Under the pieces are notes generated by a model. It was not told the DNA's origin. It made no database searches and saw only the letters and a list, made by a program, of their open reading frames with translations. The translations under genes and the position numbers were made by a program. A stretch of 64,000 bases of DNA from Eleginops maclovinus (Eukaryota > Chordata > Actinopteri > Perciformes > Eleginopidae), in NCBI RefSeq assembly GCF_036324505.1, contig NC_086366.1:15439427-15503426 (forward strand), written 5' to 3'. This document shows, in pieces, positions 12,001 through 21,100 of the stretch (position 1 is its first letter; each line of letters begins with the position of its first letter).

Positions 12001-14467
12001 AATGTACAGTGTAGATATAGTAGCATTCAGGAACTCACAAGTATTATATGCCTGAATGCCGCTGAATCAGATACATGCCTTGTGGTTTCTTACCTATGAG
12101 TTTCAAGAATTAAGGATTAAGAGACTTTTCTCTTTTGAAAGTTGTCACTAAAATCTATTTTGATTTAAAGCAAAATCAGTTTATGAATAGTCCACTTTAC
12201 TGACACCGGGTTGTGCTTTCTTAATTGCTTCTTAATTATGGAGGGTGATATGTGGAACGCACATAGACAGCACTGTTCGTTGCAAATATGATTATTCTTC
12301 ATAATGATTAATAGTTTCAAATCTATACAGTTACAATGTATACATAGTCACCTATGATTCTTAAGTTATGGTGAGTGAAAATCCATCATGTGTAGAGTTT
12401 GAAATGTTTGAATTTAGCGCCCTCTAGAGGTTATGTGAAACATTACACATTCAAAGATAAAGCTGTATTTTTATGTTCAAAGTCAAATCTTCTCAAATGT
12501 GCCTGTATTATCCTAGTCATTATAGTTTACTGGATATTTTTGGACTAATCACATCATTTAAACATATATATTCTTGGTCTTAAATAAATTGTCACTATTG
12601 TGTGACAGACTAAATAATACACCAAAAAGCTTTTTACAGATATAAACTCCACATATAGTTTGAAGCCCCACTGACATGACACCTCTACTTTCTGCGCAGC
12701 CTCCACAAATGGGCTCTATGGGGATGATGAATCCGCCCACCATGATGTACTCCCAGCCTGTAATGAGGCCTCCCAACCCCTTCAGCTCTGTGTCCAGCGC
12801 TCAGGTGGGTGCACAGCAGTCTGACCACGCCACCGAGCTGATGCACAATGAAGTCAGTATCTATTTGTGCAGTTATCAGGTTGAGTAAATAGGTGTATTC
12901 ATTGTGCCGTGACGTGTAGCGTAATTAGTCACTGTAAGCTTTGTCGTCAGTGTGAATACCGCTGAAGATGATGACAGTTTTAACAATGGACCCATCACTC
13001 TAATGATGAGTAAAACTGTGAATCATCTCCCTTGTCTTGATTCCCAGTTTCTCCGCCCAAAAATACTCCTTTTTATTAACCCTTCTTTCATACATGACAG
13101 CCTCTCCAAACTAATCTCATCCCTGCTTCAGTCTCTGTACTGACTCTGACTTCTCCTCTGGTCCTCCTATTTCCTGTATTTGGTCCTGAAATAGCCCTCC
13201 GCAGCCTCTAGTCCTTCCAGCCAGAGCCCTCTCCGAGCCCCTGGACAGGACCCGTTTGCACACCTCTCTCTCAAGGATTTCTTGTAGAGCGTCTCTTTAG
13301 GTACAGCATGCTCTTTGCTAGCGGATGTTCCTGCATGTGTTGCAAGCTCACTGCTAACTCCCTTTTTTTTTTACAAACTTGATGTCTCCCTCATTCGATT
13401 AGATGCTCCATGTTTACTTTCTTTCTTCTTTTATCTTGACCTTTGTTGCTTGGATTTCTTGCTGTTTAATGGATTTCATGCGTCTTTAACATAGCTAGAC
13501 TCATTCTAATCCTTTGTCCCCGCACAGTCATCACGTATTGCTCCAACCTGCACCTTATGAACTTTTCAGCTATTGCTGAGTTTAACCAATTGACTGTTTG
13601 CTTAGCTCTGTCCTTCAAGTTATCATTAGGCAGTGTTATCATCAACATTCATGGTTATATTTTAAAAACCGTGAAACTCAAATGTCCTCAGAAGAAAATT
13701 GTTGTAGGTTAATGGGCTCTATGGGTCGGCTTAAAATTTGGTTTCTGACTGACTTTTAATATTTTCAGCTGACTCGTTTTAAGACAAGGGAAAAAGGGTC
13801 TTGATATCATGCTGAAGGCCATGGGCTAAAGCTAACAGATCTGTAACAAGAAGTCAGTATCCTCCCTATTTCATAAACATGCTAACTGGTGTTGTAGGGT
13901 TTGAATAACTTTGCTTTCGGTAACCCTACAACAAATCGTTACTTACTGTTTAATTTTACAGAAAAAATGGGCTAAATAACATGAATTACCAAAGGCGCTT
14001 TCTTTTGAATTTGTAGTTCAATTGATTCCATTCACATTTTGAAGCGCTAATTGCATCAACAGGGGCTAAAGTTGTGTGTTTTTGTTAAATCATATAAAAT
14101 CCTGAAGATTATAAATTCCTTTGTTTGGTGGTAAAGGCCAATCAGAAACGCAGATTAGATGATGCATTGATTCAACATTTTCAATACTATTTCTTCTGCT
14201 CTTTAATTCTCTCTGAGAGCGACACATATTTTTGGTTTTAAGAAGCCAAGAAGAACCAGACCGACCAATGAACAGCACGATAAACAACACCTCAACACAA
14301 ATTCAGAGCTCTCCATACCTGCTATCCCTGGCCATGATTTGTAAAGCTATTGCTGTTCTGGGGAAGGGTTTTGCAAACAGTCAATTTACTTACTGATTAT
14401 TTCTATTCTCATTTAAACATTTTACTAAGAATATTTGTTACCTTTCTTGCAGATGCAGTTCATGTAA
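19..14467 (+). CDS. picalm: picalm, phosphatidylinositol-binding clathrin assembly protein (CALM)
   Basis: Endocytic adaptor: its ANTH domain binds PI(4,5)P2 and the disordered tail recruits clathrin and AP2 at the plasma membrane. The ATG at 19 opens [17 protein letters not shown], the family N-terminus, and the basic PKKKHLD lipid-binding patch closes exon 1. Coding exons: 19-148, 4565-4707, 4804-4879, 4976-5078, 5474-5567, 5733-5844, 5928-6034, 6127-6168, 7244-7329, 7590-7713, 7804-7937, 8846-8946, 9117-9269, 9612-9695, 10274-10366, 10795-10906, 11302-11418, 11509-11539, 11696-11795, 11926-11985, 12700-12804, then 13195-13287 or 14453-14467. ANTH occupies exons 1-9. The tail carries DLF, DPF and NPF motifs (IDLF, DPFTS, YNPF, PPNPF). 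All junctions keep frame except exon 10795-10906, which is one base too long. With that base discounted the two forms are about 732 and 706 residues. The promoter lies left of the window. Confidence 0.95.
149..4564 (+). other. picalm: picalm intron 1 (4.4 kb)
   Basis: Mostly AT-rich unique sequence. Near 1631-1666 a short GGATCAATAAAGTG tail resembles the 3' end of fish non-LTR retrotransposons. The stretch 2860-3090 has higher complexity and is a candidate conserved element. No exon, RNA gene or intact transposon was recognised. Confidence 0.6.
6124..6129 (+). promoter_or_regulatory. picalm: NAGNAG tandem splice acceptor of picalm exon 8
   Basis: The exon is preceded by acagcag and then gtgggcattg. 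Using the first AG includes a glutamine codon ([14 protein letters not shown], the form found in mammalian CALM); using the second removes only that residue. Both keep frame. Confidence 0.6.
6381..6475 (+). repeat. Pyrimidine-rich TTC/CTT tract in picalm intron 8
   Basis: A run of TCTTCTTCTTC-type triplets mixed with CCTT. Its antisense reading gives a spurious lysine/glutamate-rich ORF. Simple-sequence DNA, not coding. Confidence 0.7.
7938..8845 (+). other. picalm: picalm intron 11 (0.9 kb), nothing recognised
   Basis: Unique-looking AT-rich DNA with a small GC-richer patch near 8270-8340. No coding signal in phase with the flanking exons. The long pyrimidine run before 8846 is the acceptor tract of the next exon. 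Confidence 0.5.
9612..9695 (+). CDS. picalm: picalm cassette exon with a YNPF motif
   Basis: 84 nt, phase 1 at both ends, so it can be included or skipped without changing frame. It starts [12 protein letters not shown] and ends RIEHSIS. An AG precedes it and GTACTA follows it. The NPF tripeptide is a classical EH-domain ligand. Inferred to be alternatively spliced from its symmetric phase and its place in the disordered tail. Confidence 0.75.
9815..10031 (+). mobile_element. Short non-autonomous TIR element (MITE) with TA duplication
   Basis: Starts AAGGAAAAGTTTGAC and ends GTCAGACTATTCCTT, which is the reverse complement except at two positions; each end is bordered by TA. About 215 bp, non-coding, in picalm intron 14. 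Interior text (TTAGATGAGAAGATTGATA) matches a repeat I know as common in perch-like fishes. Related fragments lie near 35215-35515 and 58858-59145. The TA target suggests mobilisation by a Tc1/mariner-type transposase. Confidence 0.7.
10274..10366 (+). CDS. picalm: picalm cassette exon (DSFCGP)
   Basis: 93 nt, phase 1 to phase 1, with CAG before and GTACTG after. Encodes [15 protein letters not shown] at its start and ends VAGLFR, a proline-rich disordered stretch. Symmetric phase means optional inclusion is possible. Confidence 0.75.
10795..10906 (+). CDS. picalm: picalm exon with apparent one-base frameshift
   Basis: Conserved exon ending [10 protein letters not shown] plus [12 protein letters not shown]. 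From the upstream acceptor at 10794 the frame reads GYSTPQAAS and runs into TGA near 10853; the conserved downstream part is in another frame. Length 112 nt instead of the 111 needed. Deleting one T of the GCTTCC at 10815-10820 restores a family-like reading. An internal acceptor (tcagcagtcag, exon from 10832) gives 75 nt in correct frame. Skipping the exon is also in frame, since both neighbours use phase 1. Sequencing error, polymorphism and use of the inner acceptor all fit. Confidence 0.8.
12417..12430 (-). promoter_or_regulatory. CTCF-like motif in picalm intron 20
   Basis: On the minus strand the sequence reads CCTCTAGAGGGCGC, agreeing at 13 of 14 positions with the vertebrate CTCF core (CCASYAGRKGGCRS). 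Binding is an inference. Confidence 0.4.
13195..13287 (+). CDS. picalm: picalm alternative last exon, tail ending SLKDFL
   Basis: 93 nt after AATAG; entered in phase 0 from exon 12700-12804. Codes [17 protein letters not shown], then [13 protein letters not shown] and TAG at 13285-13287. The DPF motif is a typical AP2-appendage ligand, so this form would gain one AP2 contact compared with the MQFM form. A conserved-looking tail, not an artefact of read-through: reading on from 12804 gives a different, unrelated peptide. Confidence 0.8.
   Translation, partial: PSAASSPSSQSPLRAPGQDPFAHLSLKDFL
14453..14467 (+). CDS. picalm: picalm alternative last exon, tail MQFM
   Basis: After the acceptor tttcttgcag the codons are ATG CAG TTC ATG TAA. 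Joined in phase 0 to ...VSSAQ this gives SAQMQFM, matching the mammalian CALM terminus (GAQIQFM). The long 3' UTR follows. Confidence 0.85.
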   Translation: MQFM

Positions 14468-15840
14468 TTTGAAGAAAAGTGTCTCTCGGAAGATGAAGCA
14501 CTTAGCAGCAAAGCTTTGTCCTCGTTGCAGTCTAACTCTACAGCGAAACATTCACACACACCCCAAATACAGACATGTCAAGATCACAATGGTGCAACGA
14601 CTGTCAGAAACCATGGTAACCATGTCCCAGTGACGTTTGGCGGTAGGTCACACCCATTATTCTGTAACTTGTCCGAGACGTGGAGTAATGCTGCTGTCTA
14701 AACCCCCTTAAAGAGGATTCCTTATCCATTTTACAGTGCATTCTGTAAAGATAGATATGGGTGCTGAGAAACTTTGATGTTATGTATTTGGAAATACTGT
14801 GGTTGGATGTAAAGGCTTGATGTTCAGCGCGGAGGGGGTCTGATCATCAGTCATCCACTCCCTACAGTTATTTAACTGTCACTAAGTAGTGATGCTAATG
14901 GCGTTTACACCTGTTTAGTTTTTGTCTTTTTTACCGTGTTTACAGTAGACATTCCTCGTGTGTTGTTTGTATTTATTTATGATTATTGGTTTAAGAATGG
15001 GGGGAAAAAATAATGTAAAATCTATCATTGAACACCTGTGGGAGTGCTTCAGCATTAAACAAGGATCTCAGACTATCATTGAGAGGTAGAGTTAAAAAAT
15101 AACTATTATATAAATTACACCTATTAAGCGGAATGATAGAGCACTAAATATTCTATGAGTTTTGTGTTAAGAAACCTTTTTACTAGATGAAAGATTTCAC
15201 AATCTCCATTGTACTCAAAGTGCAGGGGTTAGAGTATGAGTCAGTCAGCAGTATATATTCGATTCTGTGCCTAGGGTTTCTTGCAATGGATCGTTTCCTG
15301 TCTAGAGTAAAAACACGTAATCCACGAATCTGAACGTCACACTGGGTGGTGGGCTCCATTTGCTTTAAGCTTGGCATGCCATTGACTCACTGACCGTATT
15401 CAAGGCTGCCTTTACTCTGAATGTGAACGAGTTGTCTTCATGTTGCACACATCTTTCCACACTATCGTTCCTCAGTGGAAGTGGGTGAGGTGACAGGATG
15501 GAGTGTGTCTGCTTGTTGGTTACGCTAACGGGGGAAAAAGGGTCACAGATTTGATGTAAATTAATTGTATAAAAAGATCCAGAGGACCAGGGTGGAGCGG
15601 AGGAGCACTGTTGATCGGCGCTCTGTGTGTATATAAAAACTGACTGTTCTTTGAGTTCAAAAGTGAAAGATGTATGAAATATGAAAGCAATTCAATCAAA
15701 TTTGACTCTACCTAAGTTTGATTCAGGATATTCTCTGCGTTTGTCTCCGCAGATATTTTCTTTATGTAATTAGAACGTGTAGCAGACAATGACTGAAGTC
15801 TTTTCTTTCTTTTACAAATAAAGAGCAGCTTCCACAAACC
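14468..15840 (+). other. picalm: picalm 3' UTR
   Basis: About 1.37 kb of AT-rich non-coding sequence downstream of the MQFM stop, ending with AATAAA at 15817-15822 and a T-rich downstream element at 15849-15861. Start inferred from the stop codon, end from the poly(A) signal. Confidence 0.7.
15817..15822 (+). terminator. picalm: picalm polyadenylation signal AATAAA
   Basis: Canonical hexamer about 1.35 kb after the MQFM stop, followed within 40 nt by a GT/T-rich stretch. Confidence 0.7.
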
Positions 15841-16799
15841 GTTGTGCCGTTTTTTTTTTTTTATTAAATGTAAATGTGAAATCTGTCATACAGAAATGGA
15901 AATCACTGGCATACAGACCCCAGTTTGAGCTGATGATTATTTTCTTGATTTATCCAAAAAGTCATGTGGTTGATCAAATACCAATCATATTTATGTTGTC
16001 ATTAAATCTCAACTTGTTTGTTTTTTAGGCAACCATAAAAGAAAATCAAAGCAAACCTTCACCGCTGAGAAACTCATTCAACAGTGTTTGGATATTTAAC
16101 TTGTATGTTAAAATAACCAGCAAGTATTTAAGTAAACTTTATTCATAGAATGCCCCTGGAGTTAGAAACTAGAAATAACAGTAGAAACTTTAAGGAAGTC
16201 AAACACACTAATCAAAGCCTTGCCACTTACCACACCATTTTGAGGTCACAAGCCAACAAATGTTGATGAAGTTCTCGCGTTTTTAACCAAATTAGACAAT
16301 CAGCCAGAAGCATACCCCATAGTTTAATCATCCTCCAGTGATAAAATCCCCAGGGGATTTCCCAGCTTCTGTCAAAGTCTGGTTTCCAGATGTTTCTCTC
16401 TTCTTTCTGGACTGATCAACAACAAACCAGTAGTTTAAAACATGAAGGTGTTCCTGAAAGTCATGGAGTTGCCTCAGGTCACAGTGGGAATAATGTCTGC
16501 AGCGTGTGTACTCCAAACACAGGCCTTATTTGTATTGTGAACATGTGATTGCATTTTTAAATACCTCAGGATGTCCACACCCTTTTGTCAAACACAATGA
16601 TGATATCAACTGAGGACACCTGCTGGGCTTTACCTGCCATTACAGCAGAAAAAACTTCACTCAGAGAAAAGTTTAACAGCTGGCTGCTTTTCCTTGCTGC
16701 ACATGACCGGTCCTCCCTATCTACACACACACACAGAATCCACCCTCAGCTCCGAGTGCAGCAGCGCATCCAGCAGCATCAGAGCTGTTGAGGAGGCAA

Positions 16800-16899
16800 A
16801 CACTGCGACACCTTCTTCAGCTGTTTGCTTTTGTTAACCGACACATCAGGATGGGATTTAAAGGAGCGGTTTGTAACAAGCCTGCATGCGTCCTGTAAG
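16800..16899 (+). other. sytl2: Possible sytl2 non-coding first exon
   Basis: A GC-richer stretch 1.2 kb upstream of the sytl2 ATG ends in tcctgtaag followed by the strong donor gtaggagaaa. The start is not defined by sequence. Assignment rests only on position and on the donor. Confidence 0.25.
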
Positions 16900-17339
16900 G
16901 TAGGAGAAACACTGACATCGGTAAAGATCAACTTGCATCATTACTTATTCATAAATAGGTGTGGGCTAAGAGAATTTACTAACAATGTTATCAAAGCATG
17001 ATTTAACTATTTAACCATAACTGTTGACAATCCATTGCTAGAACCTGTGTAAAACAAGTCAATGTACCATTATTTGAAATAGTCAAAGTCAAATGTAACA
17101 TAATGACATGTGGCAAATGTCTTCAGCTGCACAAATACAATTATCATTTTACTTTCTTAAGTCCAACGTATTATATAGTGATAAAGTTGTTGTTTTAGTA
17201 TATATAGTATGTAGTAAGTTTGAAGGCTCACAAAGTCAATGAGTTTGTCCATTTGACTTCTTACCTGTTGTGTAAAGAGCCGGTTTCCTAAATAAACATG
17301 CAAAAGGAGCACACACAATACATTAAGTACTCTGTTTTG

Positions 17340-17480
17340 TAGAGGAAGGGGTGGAATAAGTACTTGTGAAAGTACAAAACTATTGGGGGTCAAATCTACT
17401 TTAAGTATTAAAAGTAAAAGTACCAGTATATATTTTTTTACTTTCAATGTTAATACATTAATGTGTAAGCATCATTTTTA
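17340..17480 (+). repeat. Dispersed fish repeat fragment (AAGTAAAAGTAC type)
   Basis: GGTGGAATAAGTACTTGTG, then TTAAGTATTAAAAGTAAAAG. I recognise this as a common interspersed repeat of spiny-rayed fishes; its class is not evident from this copy. Confidence 0.5.
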
Positions 17481-18133
17481 GTGTTGTAGAAAGATGAGGT
17501 GGGCATTCAATGTTCTGTGGTTTTGTCCAGTGGTACATCAAAAATTGGACCGGGAAAGATAAACTCTAAAAGTGTATCTTACATTTTTATGGCAATATCT
17601 GTATTAACTATAGCTGATAATTGATTTACTGGAGAAAAATAATAATAATATTTGTAGTGAATGTAGGATAAAGTAACATAACATTACATGGGTTTATCAA
17701 GTAAACGACAGCAAAGTACTATTATTGAGATCTAATTAGTTACTTTTCACGATGTTCCTGAACTCATTTGGGGCAACTGGGAAGAACTTTGGGTATTGCA
17801 GATGTTTTGGAGCTTAGGGGCGTTCTTTAATACTTCATCAGAAGCCTGTTGCAATGCAGTTACTGTAGTTTAATGGCTGTGAACAAATGTAATTCTGTGG
17901 TTTTGATCACCATGCTGTGGTTTTGGTCACAGACAACTCATTAGATAACAGCCTATGTGACTTTGAGTACCGGGCATAAAGGTTGTAAAATACATTTGAA
18001 AAAAAAACTGTGGACTCTGGATGTGACAATGTAAATCGGTCCAACAGTAACAGACCCTGCTGGTTGCTTCCTGCTTGCTGAGCTTTTTCACACCTGCGTG
18101 CTGGGAAAGACAGTGAGAGGAAGAGGAGGAACG

Positions 18134-21100
18134 ATGATCGACCTGAGCCACCTGACGGAGGAGGAGCAGGGGATGATAATGACGGTGCTGAGGAGGGACG
18201 AAGACCTGAAGAAGGCTGAGGAGCAGAGAATCAGGTAGAAACATTCGTCAGGCATACATTAGTAAAACAAAAAAATCAGCGTCTGACTTCCTTTGACTCG
18301 TTTTCAAGGGTAAACATTTCAAATGGCAACATCGTTCAGCTTATTTTACATGAGCAAAAGTGTTTGGCTGACATTTAAGCTAATGTCATCGTATTCAGCT
18401 AATGAAATTGAATGATTGAATAAGTACACTTAATCTGTCCATTGCCTCGTTTGTGAGAAAAGGTCTTTGGTGGGACATTCAAAATAGTACTTGTCTGGCC
18501 ATAATGGAATAACACAATAATAGCTTGGCCAGGACAGACGTTGCCTCCCTCACTGAGAAGCCTTAATGTGAGATGGGCAATTAGATTACAGCCAAGATGA
18601 TGTCCACACATGAGAGAGGCTCAGGCTGCTCTGATGGATAAGAAATAGAAACCCTTAAATCCCTCAATGAGACACCTCACCAGGGAAGAGACTCTCTCCT
18701 GTCCCATAGCTTGGCAGTAAAGAACAAGGTTGAATATCACTTCAAACCCGCTGTTAAACTCTTCATTTAACATTTGGATGGCGTCAAACATTCCCCTCAG
18801 TGTACTGTGCATATAAGACTTGTTGAGGCAAACAAAGGGCACATTCTTACTCCTCTCATGTCCAGAAACAAAACTTCTTTCCCAATAAAAACGCAGTCAT
18901 GGAGGTAAACCTACAAAACAAACCCTTGTAGAAGATGCGTTTCATTTCATTAAGAGTCAAGAATGTCATGAAACCATGTGCTTTTCATTGTGAGTTAAAT
19001 GGAATTGGCAGGTGGACTTTTTTTTATCAGTGGTGGACTGAATGCTCGCTGTGTCTCCGAGTAAAAGGATTAGGCCAACAGCCTGTAATAATGTGCTACC
19101 CTTTTTTCACATGACCACTGTTTCTCTGTCAAGAAGAAAGATGAGTTGCTCATTTCTCTTTGATTCGATTTGAGCTTGATGGGAATGTTTTCCGAATTCC
19201 TTCTTTTAGATCAATCATGTGCAACTGGTATTTAGAGCTAGTGGAGGTAGCAGAGCAGAACAAAGATGCATGGTGGAATCAAATATTATTAAATAATTAC
19301 CATTTAACCTTGTTAAGTCGAGTTCAAAAAGTCACTCAAATGTCAAGGATTGCAAGATTAAAGATGTAGAGACTGCTTAAAACCAGACGTTTTTTTTGTC
19401 TGCCCGCAGCTTTATGTTTTACGTCTTATTTTGAGATTAGGCTGCTAAAACTGAATTAAAACAGTGTCAGACTCAGGACCATTCATGTTAGTGTCATAGA
19501 AAAGCCACTCGTCTGGGAATAAGATACAGACAGTGAATGACCTCTTGACTTTAATCATTTGTACATGTCTCCTTTGTGTTTCCCTTTCAGTAAACTGGAG
19601 AAACTAGTGGACGACTCGCAGCCGAACATTCAGCTAAAGTATCGGACCGGAGAGTGGTTTTACGAGGCCAAGTCTCTCAGACACATGGACAAGATCCATG
19701 GTTCAGAGATCATCCTGGCCTCCATGAAACAGACGAAAGCTGGTTCAGGTGTGATCATGCTGCACTGTTGACAAAGGGCTTGGTATAAAGCACATGCTCC
19801 AGCTCCATTTTCGGCCCAGCATTTATTTTTACCCGTTATCCAGCAGCAGTATTTATCTTCACAGGTATTTTCATGATCCTTCAGATGTCTACTGGCTTAT
19901 TGGAAGAAGAAAAACCCCTTGGAAGACCAAAGTTTATTACAACTTTACGCAGTAGATTTTTCATATATTACAGAACATATGCAAAAATATTGGATATGTA
20001 TCATTGGTTTTCACCTTAGCAAAAACGTGTCCTTCAGGACGCTGTTGCCAACTGTCAGATAACAGAAATACTTTGGGAGATAGAACCAGCTGCAGGAAAA
20101 CAGGTGGAAATATACAGTGGGGCAAAAAAGTATTTAGTCAGCCACCAATTGTGAAAGTTCTCCCGTTTAAAAAGATGAGAGAGGCCTGTAATTTTTATCA
20201 TAGGTATACCTCAACTATGAGAGACAGAATGAGAAAAAAAAATCCAGAAAATCACATTGTAGGATTTTTAATGAATTTATTTTCAAATTATTGTGGAAAA
20301 TAAGTATTTGGTCAATAACAAAAGTTCATCTCAATACTTTGTTATAGACCCTTTGTTGGCAATGACAGAGGTCAAACGTTTTCTGTAAGTCTTCACAAGG
20401 TTTCCACACACTGATGCTGGTATTTTGGCCCATTCCTCCATGCAGATCTCCTCTAAAGCAGTGATGTTTTGGGGCTGTCGCTGGGCAACACGGACTTTCA
20501 ACTCCCTCCAAAGATTTTCTATGGGGTTGAGATCTGGAGACTGGCTAGGCCACTCCAGGACCTTGAAATGTTTCTTACGAAGCCACTCCTTCGTTGCCCT
20601 GGCAGTGTGTTTGGGATCATTGTCATGCTGAAAGACCCAGCCACGCTTCATCTTCAGTGCCCTTGCTGATGGAAGGAGGTTTTCACTCAAAATGTCACGA
20701 TACATGGCCCCATTCATTCTTTCCTTTACACGGATCAGTCGTCCTGGTCCCTTTGCAGAAAAACAGCCCCAAAGCATGATGTTTCCACCCCCATGCTTCA
20801 CAGTAGGTATGGTGTTCTTTGGATGCAACTCTGCATTCTTTCTCCTCCAAACACGACGAGTTGAGTTTTTACCAAAAAGTTCTATTTTGGTTTCATCTGA
20901 CCATATGACATTCTCCCAATCCTCTTCTGGATCATCCAAATGCCCTCTAGCAAACTTTGGACGGGCCTGGACATGTACTGGCTTAAGCAGGGGGACACGT
21001 CTGGAACTGCAGGATTTAAGTCCCTGGCGGCGTAGTGTGTTACTGATGGTAGCCTCTGTTACTTTGGTCCCAGCTCTCTGCAGGTCATTCACTAGGTCCC

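Larger units (their letters stand above)
15841..18133 (+). other. picalm-sytl2 intergenic and sytl2 5' leader region
   Basis: Holds no recognisable protein-coding exon. A possible sytl2 non-coding first exon ends at 16899 (tcctgtaag before gtaggag). Bases 17340-17480 contain an AGTAAAAGTACCAG-type stretch typical of a dispersed fish repeat. Human CCDC83, which sits between PICALM and SYTL2, was not seen. Confidence 0.5.
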
